Origin: Bacteroidetes bacterium SCGC AAA795-G10
GTDB taxonomy: Bacteria > Bacteroidota > Bacteroidia > Flavobacteriales > Flavobacteriaceae
DNA length: 64,000 bases
Direction: 5' to 3'
Assembly (NCBI GenBank): GCA_003130815.1
Contig: QFDA01000004.1
Location: 1 to 64,000, forward strand
Part shown: piece by piece, positions 18,514 through 27,566 of the stretch
Numbering within the stretch: the first letter of the stretch is position 1
How the letters are laid out: every line of letters begins with the position of its first letter
The notes under the pieces: generated by a model
Seen by the model: only the letters and a program-made list of their open reading frames with translations
What the model was told of the DNA's origin: nothing
Database searches by the model: none
Translations under genes and position numbers: made by a program

Positions 18514-19317
18514 TTAAACACCGCTATATGCGCTAAATCCTCCATCAACTGGTAAAACAATACCCGTAACAAATTTTGAGCTATCACTACATAAGAAATG
18601 AATAGCGCCGTTTAATTCTTCGGGTTTTCCAAATCTTTTCATTGGTGTATTCTTAATAATTTTTTGACCACGTTCAGTTAAACTTCCATCTTCTTTTAGT
18701 AATAGACTTTTATTTTGCTTTCCAATAAAAAAACCAGGAGCTATCGCATTAACTCTTATCCCGTCACCAAATTTTAATGCCATTTCAACTGCCATCCATT
18801 TTGTGAAATTTTCCATTGCTGCTTTTGCAGCAGAATAACCAACAACTCTTGTAATTACTCTATCAACTGTCATAGAAGAATAATTAATTATACTTCCACT
18901 ACCCTGCTTGGATAAAACTTCTCCAAAAACAATTGAAGGTAAAACAGTACCTTTCAAGTTTAAGTCTACAACATCATCAAAATCTTTTTCAGATAAATCA
19001 AAAATAGATTTTTCATCAGGTATTACTGCTCCTGGAAGATTTCCTCCAACAGCATTGATCAAGACATCTATGCGTCCTGTTTTTTTAACAATAGAAGCAC
19101 AAACTGCTTCTAATTCAGATCTTTCTAAAACATCCGCAACATAATATTCAACAACAGTATATCTCTCAATTGATTTTTTTAATTCAAGTAGTAAATTCTC
19201 ATTTCTACCTAAAATAAAAAGCTTCGCCTTTGCTTTGGCTAAACTAGATGCTAAAGCGGAAGCTAATACACCTGTAGATCCTGTTAAAACAATCACTCTA
19301 TCTTTTAAATCAAACAT
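18514..19317 (-). CDS. SDR oxidoreductase, probable D-mannonate/fructuronate reductase
   Basis: A 267-residue short-chain dehydrogenase: TGSTGVLASALA nucleotide motif at the N-terminus, the catalytic Tyr-x3-Lys (YSAAK) after INYSSM, and a C-terminal VLPVDGGFSAYSG. I chose the ATG at 19317 because it is the start of the FDLKDRVIVLTG fold and lies 1 base after the stop of the upstream Gfo/Idh gene; a longer frame to 19419 would run inside that gene. Bacteroidota often use an SDR in place of classical UxuB next to uxuA, reducing fructuronate to mannonate with NADH. That activity is inferred from context; the family itself is certain. Confidence 0.85.
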   Translation of the reverse strand: MFDLKDRVIVLTGSTGVLASALASSLAKAKAKLFILGRNENLLLELKKSIERYTVVEYYVADVLERSELEAVCASIVKKTGRIDVLINAVGGNLPGAVIPDEKSIFDLSEKDFDDVVDLNLKGTVLPSIVFGEVLSKQGSGSIINYSSMTVDRVITRVVGYSAAKAAMENFTKWMAVEMALKFGDGIRVNAIAPGFFIGKQNKSLLLKEDGSLTERGQKIIKNTPMKRFGKPEELNGAIHFLCSDSSKFVTGIVLPVDGGFSAYSGV

Positions 19318-19318
19318 C

Positions 19319-20512
19319 CTAAATATTATATTTTTTGTTCCATGAAATAACTTGCTCTTTATCCATAGCATCAATTCCCATTTGAACTGCAAAGGATACA
19401 GCAGCACCTGTATTGACATTAGATAAAGGTATTGTATTATTAACTATAGATGAACGAAAATCTTCCAGAGCTTGTATTGAAGGATCCTTATGATCATAAT
19501 TAATTTTATTTCCCTTTCCTTCTTCCCAGCTTGCTGTAGCTCCAGATACTCCGTCAACATCACTAATTTTTTTATTGTATTTCCCTTCTGGGTATTTCCA
19601 AGCATTCTTGTGATCAATCAGGATCGTAGCATTTTCTCCCATAACCTTTATTTGATAATTATCTTTCGCATTTGAAGTTAGGCACGTAAATGAAGCTTTT
19701 ACTCCATTTGGATAAGAATAAACTAAGTGAATATTGTCATAGGTCTCTCTACCATCTTTCCAAAAATCAATTCCACCAAATCCTGCAACTTTTTTTGGAT
19801 TACTTTTTAAGAGCCAATTACTAAAATCAATTTGATGCGAACTCAGTTCAGCTGTAAGTCCATAGGAGTATTCTCTATACATACGCCAGTTTATTTGACG
19901 CTCATATTTAGAATTTGTAACTGGTCTACGCCAATTTCCATTTCTATTCCATTGAGCTTGAATTGAACTAACCTTGCCAATTTCGCCAGCCTGAATCATA
20001 TCAACTATATAAGAATATAGCCTTGAGCTGTGATATTGATGTCCAGTCTGAAATATTTTGTTATGTTTATTTTTGACTTTTTTGAGTAATTCAATAGTTT
20101 GATTATCACCTTTAACCATTGTCTTTTCACAATAAATGTTCATTGAAGCATCAACAGCATCCGAGGCAATGCTGTAATGTGTATTTAGTGGTGTGCTTAT
20201 AATCACTGCATCTAAATTTTTATGTGACAATAATTTCAAATGATTGTTATATTTTTTTGCTTTTGGAGCTATTGCAGAAGCTTGTTCAATTCTAAATGGT
20301 AGTATATCACAAAATGCAACTAATTCGATACCATCTATATTTTTTATTAATCTCATCAAACCTTGCCCCCTGTCTCCTGTCCCAATGACAGCAACATTGA
20401 GTCTATTTGAAGGCAGTTTATTAAAAATTGAAAACACCTCTGAATTAGAGCTCACTAAAGGAAAAGCAAAAGCAGTTGTGGTTTTTTTTATAAAGTCTCT
20501 TCGAGAGTCCAT
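19319..20512 (-). CDS. Gfo/Idh/MocA oxidoreductase with Tat-type signal
   Basis: A 397-residue NAD(P)-dependent oxidoreductase. The N-terminus SRRDFIKK fits the twin-arginine consensus exactly, followed by a short hydrophobic stretch, so the folded, cofactor-loaded enzyme is probably exported. The Rossmann motif is VAVIGTGDRGQG (about 40-51); the family EKP motif appears as EKT (CEKTMVKG), keeping the Lys; a QIDFSNW helix follows. It leads the operon that continues with the SDR, UxuA and NIPSNAP genes. Related exported Gfo/Idh proteins act on glycosides, some through a 3-keto intermediate, and DUF1080 partners occur opposite. GH109-like activity is an alternative. Confidence 0.85.
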   Translation of the reverse strand: MDSRRDFIKKTTTAFAFPLVSSNSEVFSIFNKLPSNRLNVAVIGTGDRGQGLMRLIKNIDGIELVAFCDILPFRIEQASAIAPKAKKYNNHLKLLSHKNLDAVIISTPLNTHYSIASDAVDASMNIYCEKTMVKGDNQTIELLKKVKNKHNKIFQTGHQYHSSRLYSYIVDMIQAGEIGKVSSIQAQWNRNGNWRRPVTNSKYERQINWRMYREYSYGLTAELSSHQIDFSNWLLKSNPKKVAGFGGIDFWKDGRETYDNIHLVYSYPNGVKASFTCLTSNAKDNYQIKVMGENATILIDHKNAWKYPEGKYNKKISDVDGVSGATASWEEGKGNKINYDHKDPSIQALEDFRSSIVNNTIPLSNVNTGAAVSFAVQMGIDAMDKEQVISWNKKYNI

Positions 20513-20582
20513 TATTTGAAATAGTTAGAACAAATTACAGTTTTTGGTATCTGCAATTTAACAAAAAACTTTTGCTATATTA

Positions 20583-20602
20583 GGTTGTTTAATTAGATAA
20601 CC
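20583..20602. promoter_or_regulatory. Imperfect 20-bp palindrome in the divergent uronate promoter region
   Basis: The sequence is self-complementary at 16 of 20 positions, with GGTT/AACC ends and a TTAATTA core. It lies in the 103-base gap between the two divergent uronate operons, right after a TATATTAG that could be a -7 element for the plus-strand operon, and 14 bases before its TTG start. That position and symmetry suit a LacI- or GntR-type repressor site. No such regulator gene is in the window. Confidence 0.4.
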
Positions 20603-20615
20603 CACACTAAACAAA

Positions 20616-22007
20616 TTGAACATAAGACCAAGTAAATATCATCTTTTTTTACTTTTATTTTTATTGAATTTTATTTCTACCCTTCATGCACAGGAATCTA
20701 AATGGGAGTATTTATTTAAAGACAATAGTTTAAAACAATTCGTTAAGCTTAATGGCAAAGCAGACTTTAAATTAGAAAATGGTATACTTACTGGAACATC
20801 AAAACTCAATACACCTAATAGTTTTTTGGCCACTAAGGCTGAGTATGATGACTTTATACTCGAATTTGATGTTCTTCTTGATTATGGACTAAATTCTGGG
20901 GTTCAATTCCGAAGCGAAAGTAATAAAAGTTACATGAACGGTAGAGTTCACGGATATCAATGTGAGATAGAGACTAGTCAAAGAAAGTGGGCTGGAGGCA
21001 TATACGATGAAGCTCGAAGGGGCTGGCTTTACCCTTTATCTAGAAATCCAAAAGGTAAAAATGCCTTTATAAACGGTACATGGAATTCATATCGTATTGA
21101 AGCTATTGGAAATCAAATAAAGTCTTTTATTAACGGTATAGAAGTTTCAAATTTAATTGATAGAACTACATTAAAAGGGTTTATCGCTTTTCAAGTACAT
21201 AGCATATCGAATTCTGATCAAGTAGGAAAAAAAGTGCGTTGGAAAAATGTTAGGATACTTACCGAAAATATTGAAATAAATAGAATGTCAGCGGATAACA
21301 AAGCTCCTCAAATAAGTTATTTAGATGGAATGCTTACTGAAGAAGAAAAAAATTTAGGATTTAAAATGTTATGGGATGGTAAAACAACAAAAGGTTGGCG
21401 AGGAGCAAAATTAAGTTCATTTCCTGAAAATGGTTGGATAATAAATAATGGAATAATTACTGTACAGGCCTCCAATGGAAAAGAAGCTAGAAATGGTGGA
21501 GATATTATTACAATTGAAAAATTCCGAAATTTTGAATTAAGTATAGATTTTTTAATCTCAGAAGGTGCTAATAGTGGAATAAAATATCTAGTTAAGCCCG
21601 AACTTAACAAAGCAGACGGCTCTGCAATTGGACTAGAATTTCAAATACTTGACGATCAAAGGCATGAGGATGCCAAGCTCGGTGTAAACGGCAACAGAAC
21701 TCTTGGTTCTTTATATGACCTAATTAGAGCAGAGAATAGAGTCCCAGGAGAGAATGGGAAAAATTTTAAAGGTATAGGTAAATGGAATAATGCACGTATT
21801 GTGGTATGTAATGGTAATGTAGAACATTGGCTAAATCATGTAAAAATTGTTGAGTTTGACAGGTTTAGTCAATCATTTCAGGCTTTGGTAGAAAAAAGTA
21901 AATACAAAATTTGGGACAATTTTGGTCTCTGGTCAGAAGGAGTTATTCTTCTTCAAGACCATGGTGACCAAGTTTCATTTAAAAATATTAAAATCAGACA
22001 TTTATAG
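20616..22007 (+). CDS. Secreted protein with two DUF1080 domains
   Basis: A 463-residue protein with a signal peptide (about 1-26, ending LHAQ). Two DUF1080 domains are in tandem: residues about 28-210 (EYLFKDNSLKQF, ILEFDVLLDYGLNSGVQFRS) and 245-463 (FKMLWDGKTTKGWRG, FELSIDFLISEGANSGIKY). The family includes 3-keto-disaccharide hydrolases that split oxidised glycosides. The start is TTG: an in-frame TAA lies 18 bases upstream and no ATG fits before the signal peptide. The Gfo/Idh gene follows with no gap, and that pairing suggests an exported oxidise-then-cleave route. Substrate is unknown. Confidence 0.85.
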   Translation: MNIRPSKYHLFLLLFLLNFISTLHAQESKWEYLFKDNSLKQFVKLNGKADFKLENGILTGTSKLNTPNSFLATKAEYDDFILEFDVLLDYGLNSGVQFRSESNKSYMNGRVHGYQCEIETSQRKWAGGIYDEARRGWLYPLSRNPKGKNAFINGTWNSYRIEAIGNQIKSFINGIEVSNLIDRTTLKGFIAFQVHSISNSDQVGKKVRWKNVRILTENIEINRMSADNKAPQISYLDGMLTEEEKNLGFKMLWDGKTTKGWRGAKLSSFPENGWIINNGIITVQASNGKEARNGGDIITIEKFRNFELSIDFLISEGANSGIKYLVKPELNKADGSAIGLEFQILDDQRHEDAKLGVNGNRTLGSLYDLIRAENRVPGENGKNFKGIGKWNNARIVVCNGNVEHWLNHVKIVEFDRFSQSFQALVEKSKYKIWDNFGLWSEGVILLQDHGDQVSFKNIKIRHL

Positions 22008-23330
22008 ATGGACAGTACAAGAAGGAATTTCATAAAAAAAACCTCTTTAGGAACAATAGGATTAACAAGCTCAAGTTCTAATTTCTTTATTGGTAAAAAC
22101 ATTTTAGGGGCAAATGATAGAATAAATTGTGCAGTAGTTGGGGTTAGAAGCAGGGGAAAAGCTCATGCTGCTGCAATAAATAGTCAAAATAATTCAAAAA
22201 TTATTTTTAATTGTGATGTTGACGATATAATCATTGAAGACCACAATAAGTGGTGTAAAAAAAATATTGGTTATGTCCCAGAAATTGAGAAAGACTTCAG
22301 AAAACTGATTGAAAATAAAAACTTAGATGCTGTTTTTATTGCAACACCTGAACATTGGCACGCTCATATGACAATAATGGCTTCGCAAGCAGGTAAGCAT
22401 GTTTACATTGAAAAACCATGTAGTCACAATCTATATGAAAACGAATTATTAGTAGTCGCACAGAAAAAGTATGGCACTAAAATTCAAATGGGTAATCAAC
22501 AAAGGTCAGCCATTACAAGTATGCTAGCAATTGATGAGATTAGAAATGGTATTATTGGTGATGTATATAAAGGTGAGGCATATTATTCAAATAATAGAGG
22601 TTCAATTGGTAAAGGTAAAATAGTTCCAGTTCCTAAATTTTTAGATTGGGATCTCTGGCAAGGACCTGCACCAAGGGTGCCATATAAAGACAATATACAC
22701 CCTTATAATTGGCATTGGTTTAGAAATTGGGGAACAGGAGAAGTACACAATAATGGAACTCACGAGATAGACATTTGCAGATGGGCATTAGGAGTTGATT
22801 ATCCTGAAAGCGTTACTTCATTTGGAGGAAAATATTCTTATCAAGATGATTGGGAATTTGTTGATAATCAGCAAGTAACTTTTAAATATAAGGATGATAA
22901 ATTTATCACATGGACTGGACATAGTCGAGGATTAATTCAACCTAAACAACCAGGTAGAGGAGTTACAATTTATGGTAGTAAAGGCAGTATTCAATTGGAT
23001 CGCAATTTTTATAAATTGTATGATTTGGGTGGAAATTTAATAAAATATGAAAAAGAAGGTGCCGTTAGTAAAACTATTGATTCAAGAGGACAAGGCGGTT
23101 TAGATGAAAATCATATTGGAAATTTATTCGATTCTATTCGTTACAATAAGTCATTAAATGCCGAGATAAAAGATGCGAGTATTTCAACTCATTTATGTCA
23201 TTTGGCTAACTTAGCTCAAGATTCAGGAGAAACGCTTCACATTGACACAGAAACCGGAAAAATATTAAATAATATAGCGGACAATTACTGGAAGCGTGAA
23301 TATGCTCCAGGGTGGGAACCAAAAGTCTAA
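22008..23330 (+). CDS. Gfo/Idh/MocA oxidoreductase with Tat signal
   Basis: A 440-residue oxidoreductase beginning with a consensus Tat motif (TRRNFIKK) and a Ser-rich hydrophobic segment. The nucleotide fold has VVGVRSRGKAHA; ATPEHWHAHM and YIEKPCSHN give the catalytic Lys of the EKP motif; WHWFRNWGTGEVHNNGTHEIDICRW carries the substrate-site Asp and His residues. It starts on the base after the double-DUF1080 stop, so the two are probably translated together and work on the same exported substrate. It is the second such enzyme at this locus, and the two are clearly different subfamilies. Confidence 0.87.
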   Translation: MDSTRRNFIKKTSLGTIGLTSSSSNFFIGKNILGANDRINCAVVGVRSRGKAHAAAINSQNNSKIIFNCDVDDIIIEDHNKWCKKNIGYVPEIEKDFRKLIENKNLDAVFIATPEHWHAHMTIMASQAGKHVYIEKPCSHNLYENELLVVAQKKYGTKIQMGNQQRSAITSMLAIDEIRNGIIGDVYKGEAYYSNNRGSIGKGKIVPVPKFLDWDLWQGPAPRVPYKDNIHPYNWHWFRNWGTGEVHNNGTHEIDICRWALGVDYPESVTSFGGKYSYQDDWEFVDNQQVTFKYKDDKFITWTGHSRGLIQPKQPGRGVTIYGSKGSIQLDRNFYKLYDLGGNLIKYEKEGAVSKTIDSRGQGGLDENHIGNLFDSIRYNKSLNAEIKDASISTHLCHLANLAQDSGETLHIDTETGKILNNIADNYWKREYAPGWEPKV

Positions 23331-23344
23331 CTCAAAATTTGAAA

Positions 23345-24760
23345 ATGAGCGAATCTCTAACCAATCAAGTTTTTATACACGAAGATTTTCTCTTAGAATC
23401 AAAAAGTGCTAAAATACTATATCACGACTACGTAAAAGAATTACCTATAATTGACTATCATAATCACTTATCCCCTAAAGCAATTTACGAGGATAAAATT
23501 TATGATTCGATTACTTCTCTTTGGTTGGAAGGAGACCATTATAAATGGAGGGCACTTCGTACTCTTGGAATTAATGAAAAGTATATTACTGGGAAAGCAA
23601 CTCAAAAAGAAAAGTTTTTGAAGTATTGTTCTGCTATTCCACAAATGATAAGAAATCCATTATATCATTGGAGCCATTTGGAACTTTACCGGTATTTTGG
23701 AATTTCAGATTTAATTTCTGAAAAAAATGCTGAGAGAATTTTTTATCAGACTAATAAAATGTCAATCTCATCTGAATTTAGCTGTCTTTCTTTACTGAAA
23801 AAAATGAAAGTTGAAAAAGTTTGCACTACTGATGAACCGGTAGATAATTTAAAATATCATATAGAATATAGAAAGCCAGATAATTACACTAAAATGAGCC
23901 CAACATTTCGTCCTGATAAATTTATTCATATCCAAAATGTAAACTACAACAAATATCTAAATGATCTTGAAACTTCTGCAATGATTAAAATAAGAAGTTT
24001 TGAACATTTATGCGAGGCTCTGGAAATAAGAATAAATTATTTTCATGCCCATGGATGTAGATTATCTGACCATGGATTAGAATTCATACCTTATAAAAAG
24101 ACAAGTCTTTCTGAGATTGAAAATATTTTCAAAAAAAGTAGGAATAAGAAAATATTAGAGTTGGAAGAAGTTGAAAAATTTCAAACCGCAATTCTTACGT
24201 TTTTATGTGAACAATATCACAAATTTGATTGGGTTCAACAATTTCACCTAGGAGCTATGCGAAATAATAATAGTAGGATGTATAACTTACTTGGAGCTGA
24301 TAGTGGATGGGATTCAATTGGCCAATACCCAATAGCAAATACTTTATCAAAATTTTTAGATGCCCTAGACCAAAAAAACCAACTATCAAAAACTATTCTT
24401 TACAACTTAAATCCTGCAGATAACGAGGTAATGGCAACAATGTTGGGAAACTTTAATGATGGTAGCAGTAAAGGTAAAATACAATGGGGTTCTGCATGGT
24501 GGTTTTTAGATCAAATAGAAGGCATGACAAATCAAATTAATACCTTATCAAATATTGGAATGATAAGTTGTTTTATTGGTATGTTAACCGATTCAAGAAG
24601 CTTTTTATCTTTTCCAAGACATGAATATTTTCGAAGGTTAATATGCAATTTATTTGGTAATGATATTGAAAGAGGTCATTTACCTAGAGATTATTCTATG
24701 ATAGGAAAAATTATTTCCGATATAAGTTACAATAATGCTAAAAATTATTTTGCTCTTTGA
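23345..24760 (+). CDS. uxaC: Glucuronate (uronate) isomerase
   Basis: A 471-residue cytoplasmic amidohydrolase-fold enzyme that interconverts D-glucuronate and D-fructuronate (and galacturonate/tagaturonate). Motifs: IIDYHNHLSP (metal-binding HxH), LYHWSHLELYRYFG, HAHGCRLSDHG, FHLGAMRNNN, and a late GMLTDSRSFLSFPRHEYFRR typical of UxaC. I chose ATG 23345; an in-frame GTG at 23312 would overlap the Gfo/Idh gene and adds a non-conserved leader. Length then equals the family norm (about 470). Its glucuronate may come from the inositol oxygenase or from the TRAP transporter encoded directly downstream. Confidence 0.96.
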   Translation: MSESLTNQVFIHEDFLLESKSAKILYHDYVKELPIIDYHNHLSPKAIYEDKIYDSITSLWLEGDHYKWRALRTLGINEKYITGKATQKEKFLKYCSAIPQMIRNPLYHWSHLELYRYFGISDLISEKNAERIFYQTNKMSISSEFSCLSLLKKMKVEKVCTTDEPVDNLKYHIEYRKPDNYTKMSPTFRPDKFIHIQNVNYNKYLNDLETSAMIKIRSFEHLCEALEIRINYFHAHGCRLSDHGLEFIPYKKTSLSEIENIFKKSRNKKILELEEVEKFQTAILTFLCEQYHKFDWVQQFHLGAMRNNNSRMYNLLGADSGWDSIGQYPIANTLSKFLDALDQKNQLSKTILYNLNPADNEVMATMLGNFNDGSSKGKIQWGSAWWFLDQIEGMTNQINTLSNIGMISCFIGMLTDSRSFLSFPRHEYFRRLICNLFGNDIERGHLPRDYSMIGKIISDISYNNAKNYFAL

Positions 24761-25758
24761 GATATCGTAGAATCATTATTACTAATATCTTTTATTTTGT
24801 TCTGTTTATATTCATTACATCCTTTATAAGCTGTGAAAAAAAATTAAACGTGAAAACAATTCGTTTAGCTCATGGACTAGATGTTAATCATTCAGTTCAT
24901 CTTGCTATGTTGAATATAAATTCAAATCTTAAAAAACTTTCTAAGGGAAAATTACAAATTAAGATCTATCCAAATCAACAACTTGGTAGTGAACGTGAAT
25001 GTTTAGAACTTCTTCAAATCGGAAGTTTAGATATGACCAAAGTCTCTGCAGCGGTACTAGAAAACTTTGCACCTAAATTGAAAATTTTTAGTTTACCATT
25101 TTTATTTGATGATAAAAAACATCTTTTTAAAGTTCTTGATGGTCAAATAGGAACAGAACTATTAAAAGAAATGGAAAAATATTTTCTAAAGGGTTTATGT
25201 TATTATGATTCGGGTAGTAGAAGTTTTTATACTAAAAATTATCCAATAACAGAACCTAAAGACTTAAAGGGCTTAAAAATAAGGGTTCAAGAGAGTGTCA
25301 CAGCAATTGATATGGTAAAAAATTTAGGTGGCTCACCAACTCCAATTTCGTGGGGCGAATTGTACACAGCATTACAGCAAGGAGTAGTAGATGGAGCAGA
25401 AAACAATTCCCCTAGTTTTTACTTATCAAAACACTACGAAATATGCAAATTTTATTCTATTGATGAGCATACCATGATACCAGATATTTTAATTATTAGT
25501 ATCCATATGTGGAATCGTCTAGATAAAGAAGAAAAAAATTGGCTTAAAGAGGCAATCAATAAATCGGTATCTTATCAGAGAGAACTTTGGGAAAAGGCAG
25601 AAAAAAAAGCATTAAAAGCAGTTATTGACGCAGGAGTAAAGGTTTCTTATCCTGAGAAAAAAGCTTTTCAAAAATTAACCAAAAAGATTTACAAAATTTT
25701 TGAAAAAGACTCTACAATGGCTCAGTTAATAGAAAGAATTAGTAATGAGGCAGGTTAG
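24757..25758 (+). CDS. TRAP transporter solute-binding lipoprotein, DctP type
   Basis: A 333-residue DctP-family binding protein. Its lipobox (FISC, Cys about 27) makes it a membrane-tethered lipoprotein, the usual variant in Bacteroidota. Family features: RLAHGLDVNHSVHLAM at the start of lobe 1, IYPNQQLGSERE, the RIxVQES-type stretch (KIRVQESVTAIDM) with the carboxylate-binding Arg, and QQGVVDGAENN. The start is TTG overlapping the UxaC stop as TTGA; no ATG is available before the signal. With DctQ and DctM downstream it should import an organic acid, most likely a hexuronate given uxaC. Confidence 0.88.
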   Translation: MRYRRIIITNIFYFVLFIFITSFISCEKKLNVKTIRLAHGLDVNHSVHLAMLNINSNLKKLSKGKLQIKIYPNQQLGSERECLELLQIGSLDMTKVSAAVLENFAPKLKIFSLPFLFDDKKHLFKVLDGQIGTELLKEMEKYFLKGLCYYDSGSRSFYTKNYPITEPKDLKGLKIRVQESVTAIDMVKNLGGSPTPISWGELYTALQQGVVDGAENNSPSFYLSKHYEICKFYSIDEHTMIPDILIISIHMWNRLDKEEKNWLKEAINKSVSYQRELWEKAEKKALKAVIDAGVKVSYPEKKAFQKLTKKIYKIFEKDSTMAQLIERISNEAG

Positions 25759-26203
25759 ACACAAAATAAATAAGGTTGTTGAAAAACTTTTGATTTTTAT
25801 TTTCGGAATAATGGTTATAAATGTTATTTGGCAAATTTTTGCTCGTCATATTTTGATAAATCCAAGCTCATTTACAGATGAACTTGCAAGATATTCTATG
25901 ATTTGGCTAGGAATCCTTGGAGCAGCCTATGTTTCAGGTAGAAATGAGCATGTTTCAATTGACTATTTTTCAAGGAAACTTAATTCTAAGTATCAGAAAA
26001 TTATACATAAGTGCATCAGTCTCTCAATAATAATTTTTTCTTTTTTTGTCATGGTTGTAGGAGGACTATTTTTAGTATACATCACTTTAAAATTAGAACA
26101 GTATTCACCATCACTTCAAATACCTTTAGGTTTAGTTTACACAATTATTCCCGTGAGTGGTATACTAATTATTTTTTATAAAATATCAAACATTGAATTT
26201 TAG
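25745..26203 (+). CDS. TRAP transporter small permease, DctQ type
   Basis: A 152-residue protein with four predicted membrane helices and the DctQ signature of a long first helix (LLIFIFGIMVINVIWQIFAR) followed by TDELARYSMIWLGILGAAYVS. It overlaps the DctP gene end by 14 bases and is followed 3 bases later by the large permease. It forms the small membrane subunit of the sodium-driven importer. Nothing is abnormal in length or order. Confidence 0.92.
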   Translation: MRQVRHKINKVVEKLLIFIFGIMVINVIWQIFARHILINPSSFTDELARYSMIWLGILGAAYVSGRNEHVSIDYFSRKLNSKYQKIIHKCISLSIIIFSFFVMVVGGLFLVYITLKLEQYSPSLQIPLGLVYTIIPVSGILIIFYKISNIEF

Positions 26204-26206
26204 GTT

Positions 26207-27502
26207 ATGGAGTTTTTAGGAGTATTTGTTCTTACTATATCTTTTTTATTATTTATAGGTTTAGGAACACCCATAGCTTGGAGTATTGTAATCTCATCTT
26301 TTTTATCATTATTTGTAAGCTTACCTAGCATAATAACTGCTACAACAATTGCACAACGCATGGCAACAGCATTGGATAGTTTTGCGCTACTTGCAATTCC
26401 TTTCTTTATTCTTGCTGGTCAATTGATGTCAAATGGTGGAATTGCACACCGTCTAATACGCTTTGCAAAAACACTTGTAGGTAGTTTACCTGGTGGTCTG
26501 GCATTGATTAATATTATTTCAGCAATGCTTATGGGTGCTATTGCAGGATCTGCAATGGCCTCAGCTTCAGCAATGGGAAGTATACTTGGCCCTGAAATGA
26601 AAAAGGAAGGATACGATAAAGAGTATGGTGCTGCAGTAAATATTACATCATCAACAATTGGGTTAATTATTCCTCCAAGCAATGTATTGATAGTTTATTC
26701 TTTGGCTAGTGGTGGTGTCTCAATTGCAGCATTATTTCTTGCAGGTTACATCCCAGGCATTTTGACTGGTCTTTTTTTAATGGTTGTGGCTTTCTTTTGG
26801 GCCAAAAAAAAAGGATATCCAACCTCTAATAAAAGTAATATTAAAGATGTTGTTTCAAGTTTTATTGATGCTTTACCAAGTTTGTTATTACTATTAATTG
26901 TAATAGGTGGAATTGTAATGGGTCTTTTTACTGCAACCGAAGCTTCGGCTATTGCAGTTTTGTATGCTCTAGTACTCGGAATCATCTATAATGAAATTAA
27001 AATTAATGAACTATCAAGCATTATTTTAAGTTCAACAAAAACCAGCTCCATCGTTTTGCTTTTGGTTACTTGTTCGATATGTATGTCATGGGTTATGTCT
27101 TTTGAGAATATTCCGCAAGCTCTGAGTCATTTTATATTGAACATTAGTGGAAATAAATTAATTGTATTACTGATGATTAATCTAATATTACTATTTGTTG
27201 GGATATTTATGGATATAACTCCTGCTGTATTAATTTTCACTCCCATATTTCTCCCAATTATCAAGTCTATTGGAATTGATCCTATACAATTTGGAATAAT
27301 GATGGTGTTAAATTTGTGCATTGGATTGTGTACACCTCCTGTGGGATCAGTTTTGTTTGTCGGTATTGGTGTTGTCAAAACTAGTATCGAAAAGGTTATT
27401 AAGCCGCTTTTACCACTTTTTATTGCAATGATTCTGTCCTTGATGCTAATTACTTTTTTTCCACAAATTACACTTTGGTTACCGCGGCAATTTGGATTTT
27501 AA
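26207..27502 (+). CDS. TRAP transporter large permease, DctM type
   Basis: A 431-residue membrane protein with about 11-12 helices. DctM landmarks are ALDSFALLAIPFFILAGQLM, LPGGLALINIISAMLMGAIAGSAMASASAMG, a PPSNVLIVYS loop and the C-terminal DITPAVLIFTPIFLPI plus LCTPPVGSVLF repeats that form the sodium and substrate elevator. It ends the operon DUF1080-Gfo/Idh-UxaC-DctP-DctQ-DctM. The next gene begins 64 bases on and is unrelated. Confidence 0.95.
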   Translation: MEFLGVFVLTISFLLFIGLGTPIAWSIVISSFLSLFVSLPSIITATTIAQRMATALDSFALLAIPFFILAGQLMSNGGIAHRLIRFAKTLVGSLPGGLALINIISAMLMGAIAGSAMASASAMGSILGPEMKKEGYDKEYGAAVNITSSTIGLIIPPSNVLIVYSLASGGVSIAALFLAGYIPGILTGLFLMVVAFFWAKKKGYPTSNKSNIKDVVSSFIDALPSLLLLLIVIGGIVMGLFTATEASAIAVLYALVLGIIYNEIKINELSSIILSSTKTSSIVLLLVTCSICMSWVMSFENIPQALSHFILNISGNKLIVLLMINLILLFVGIFMDITPAVLIFTPIFLPIIKSIGIDPIQFGIMMVLNLCIGLCTPPVGSVLFVGIGVVKTSIEKVIKPLLPLFIAMILSLMLITFFPQITLWLPRQFGF

Positions 27503-27566
27503 TAAAATCATTTTACCATCAAATATTTTTATTTAAAAATTGTTTTAGATTAATTTTGTTGTAGAA

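Noticed and set aside
18514-19419. Longer start for the SDR gene at 19419
   Set aside because: It would place 34 codons inside the upstream Gfo/Idh gene and before the conserved Rossmann start; ATG 19317 is better.
20244-20519. A 91-codon plus-strand frame opposite the start of the Gfo/Idh gene
   Set aside because: It is antisense to the Tat signal and Rossmann motif of a well-supported gene and has no recognisable protein features.
26419-27378. Three minus-strand frames within the DctM gene
   Set aside because: They mirror hydrophobic codons of a conserved permease; no start signals or homology are visible.
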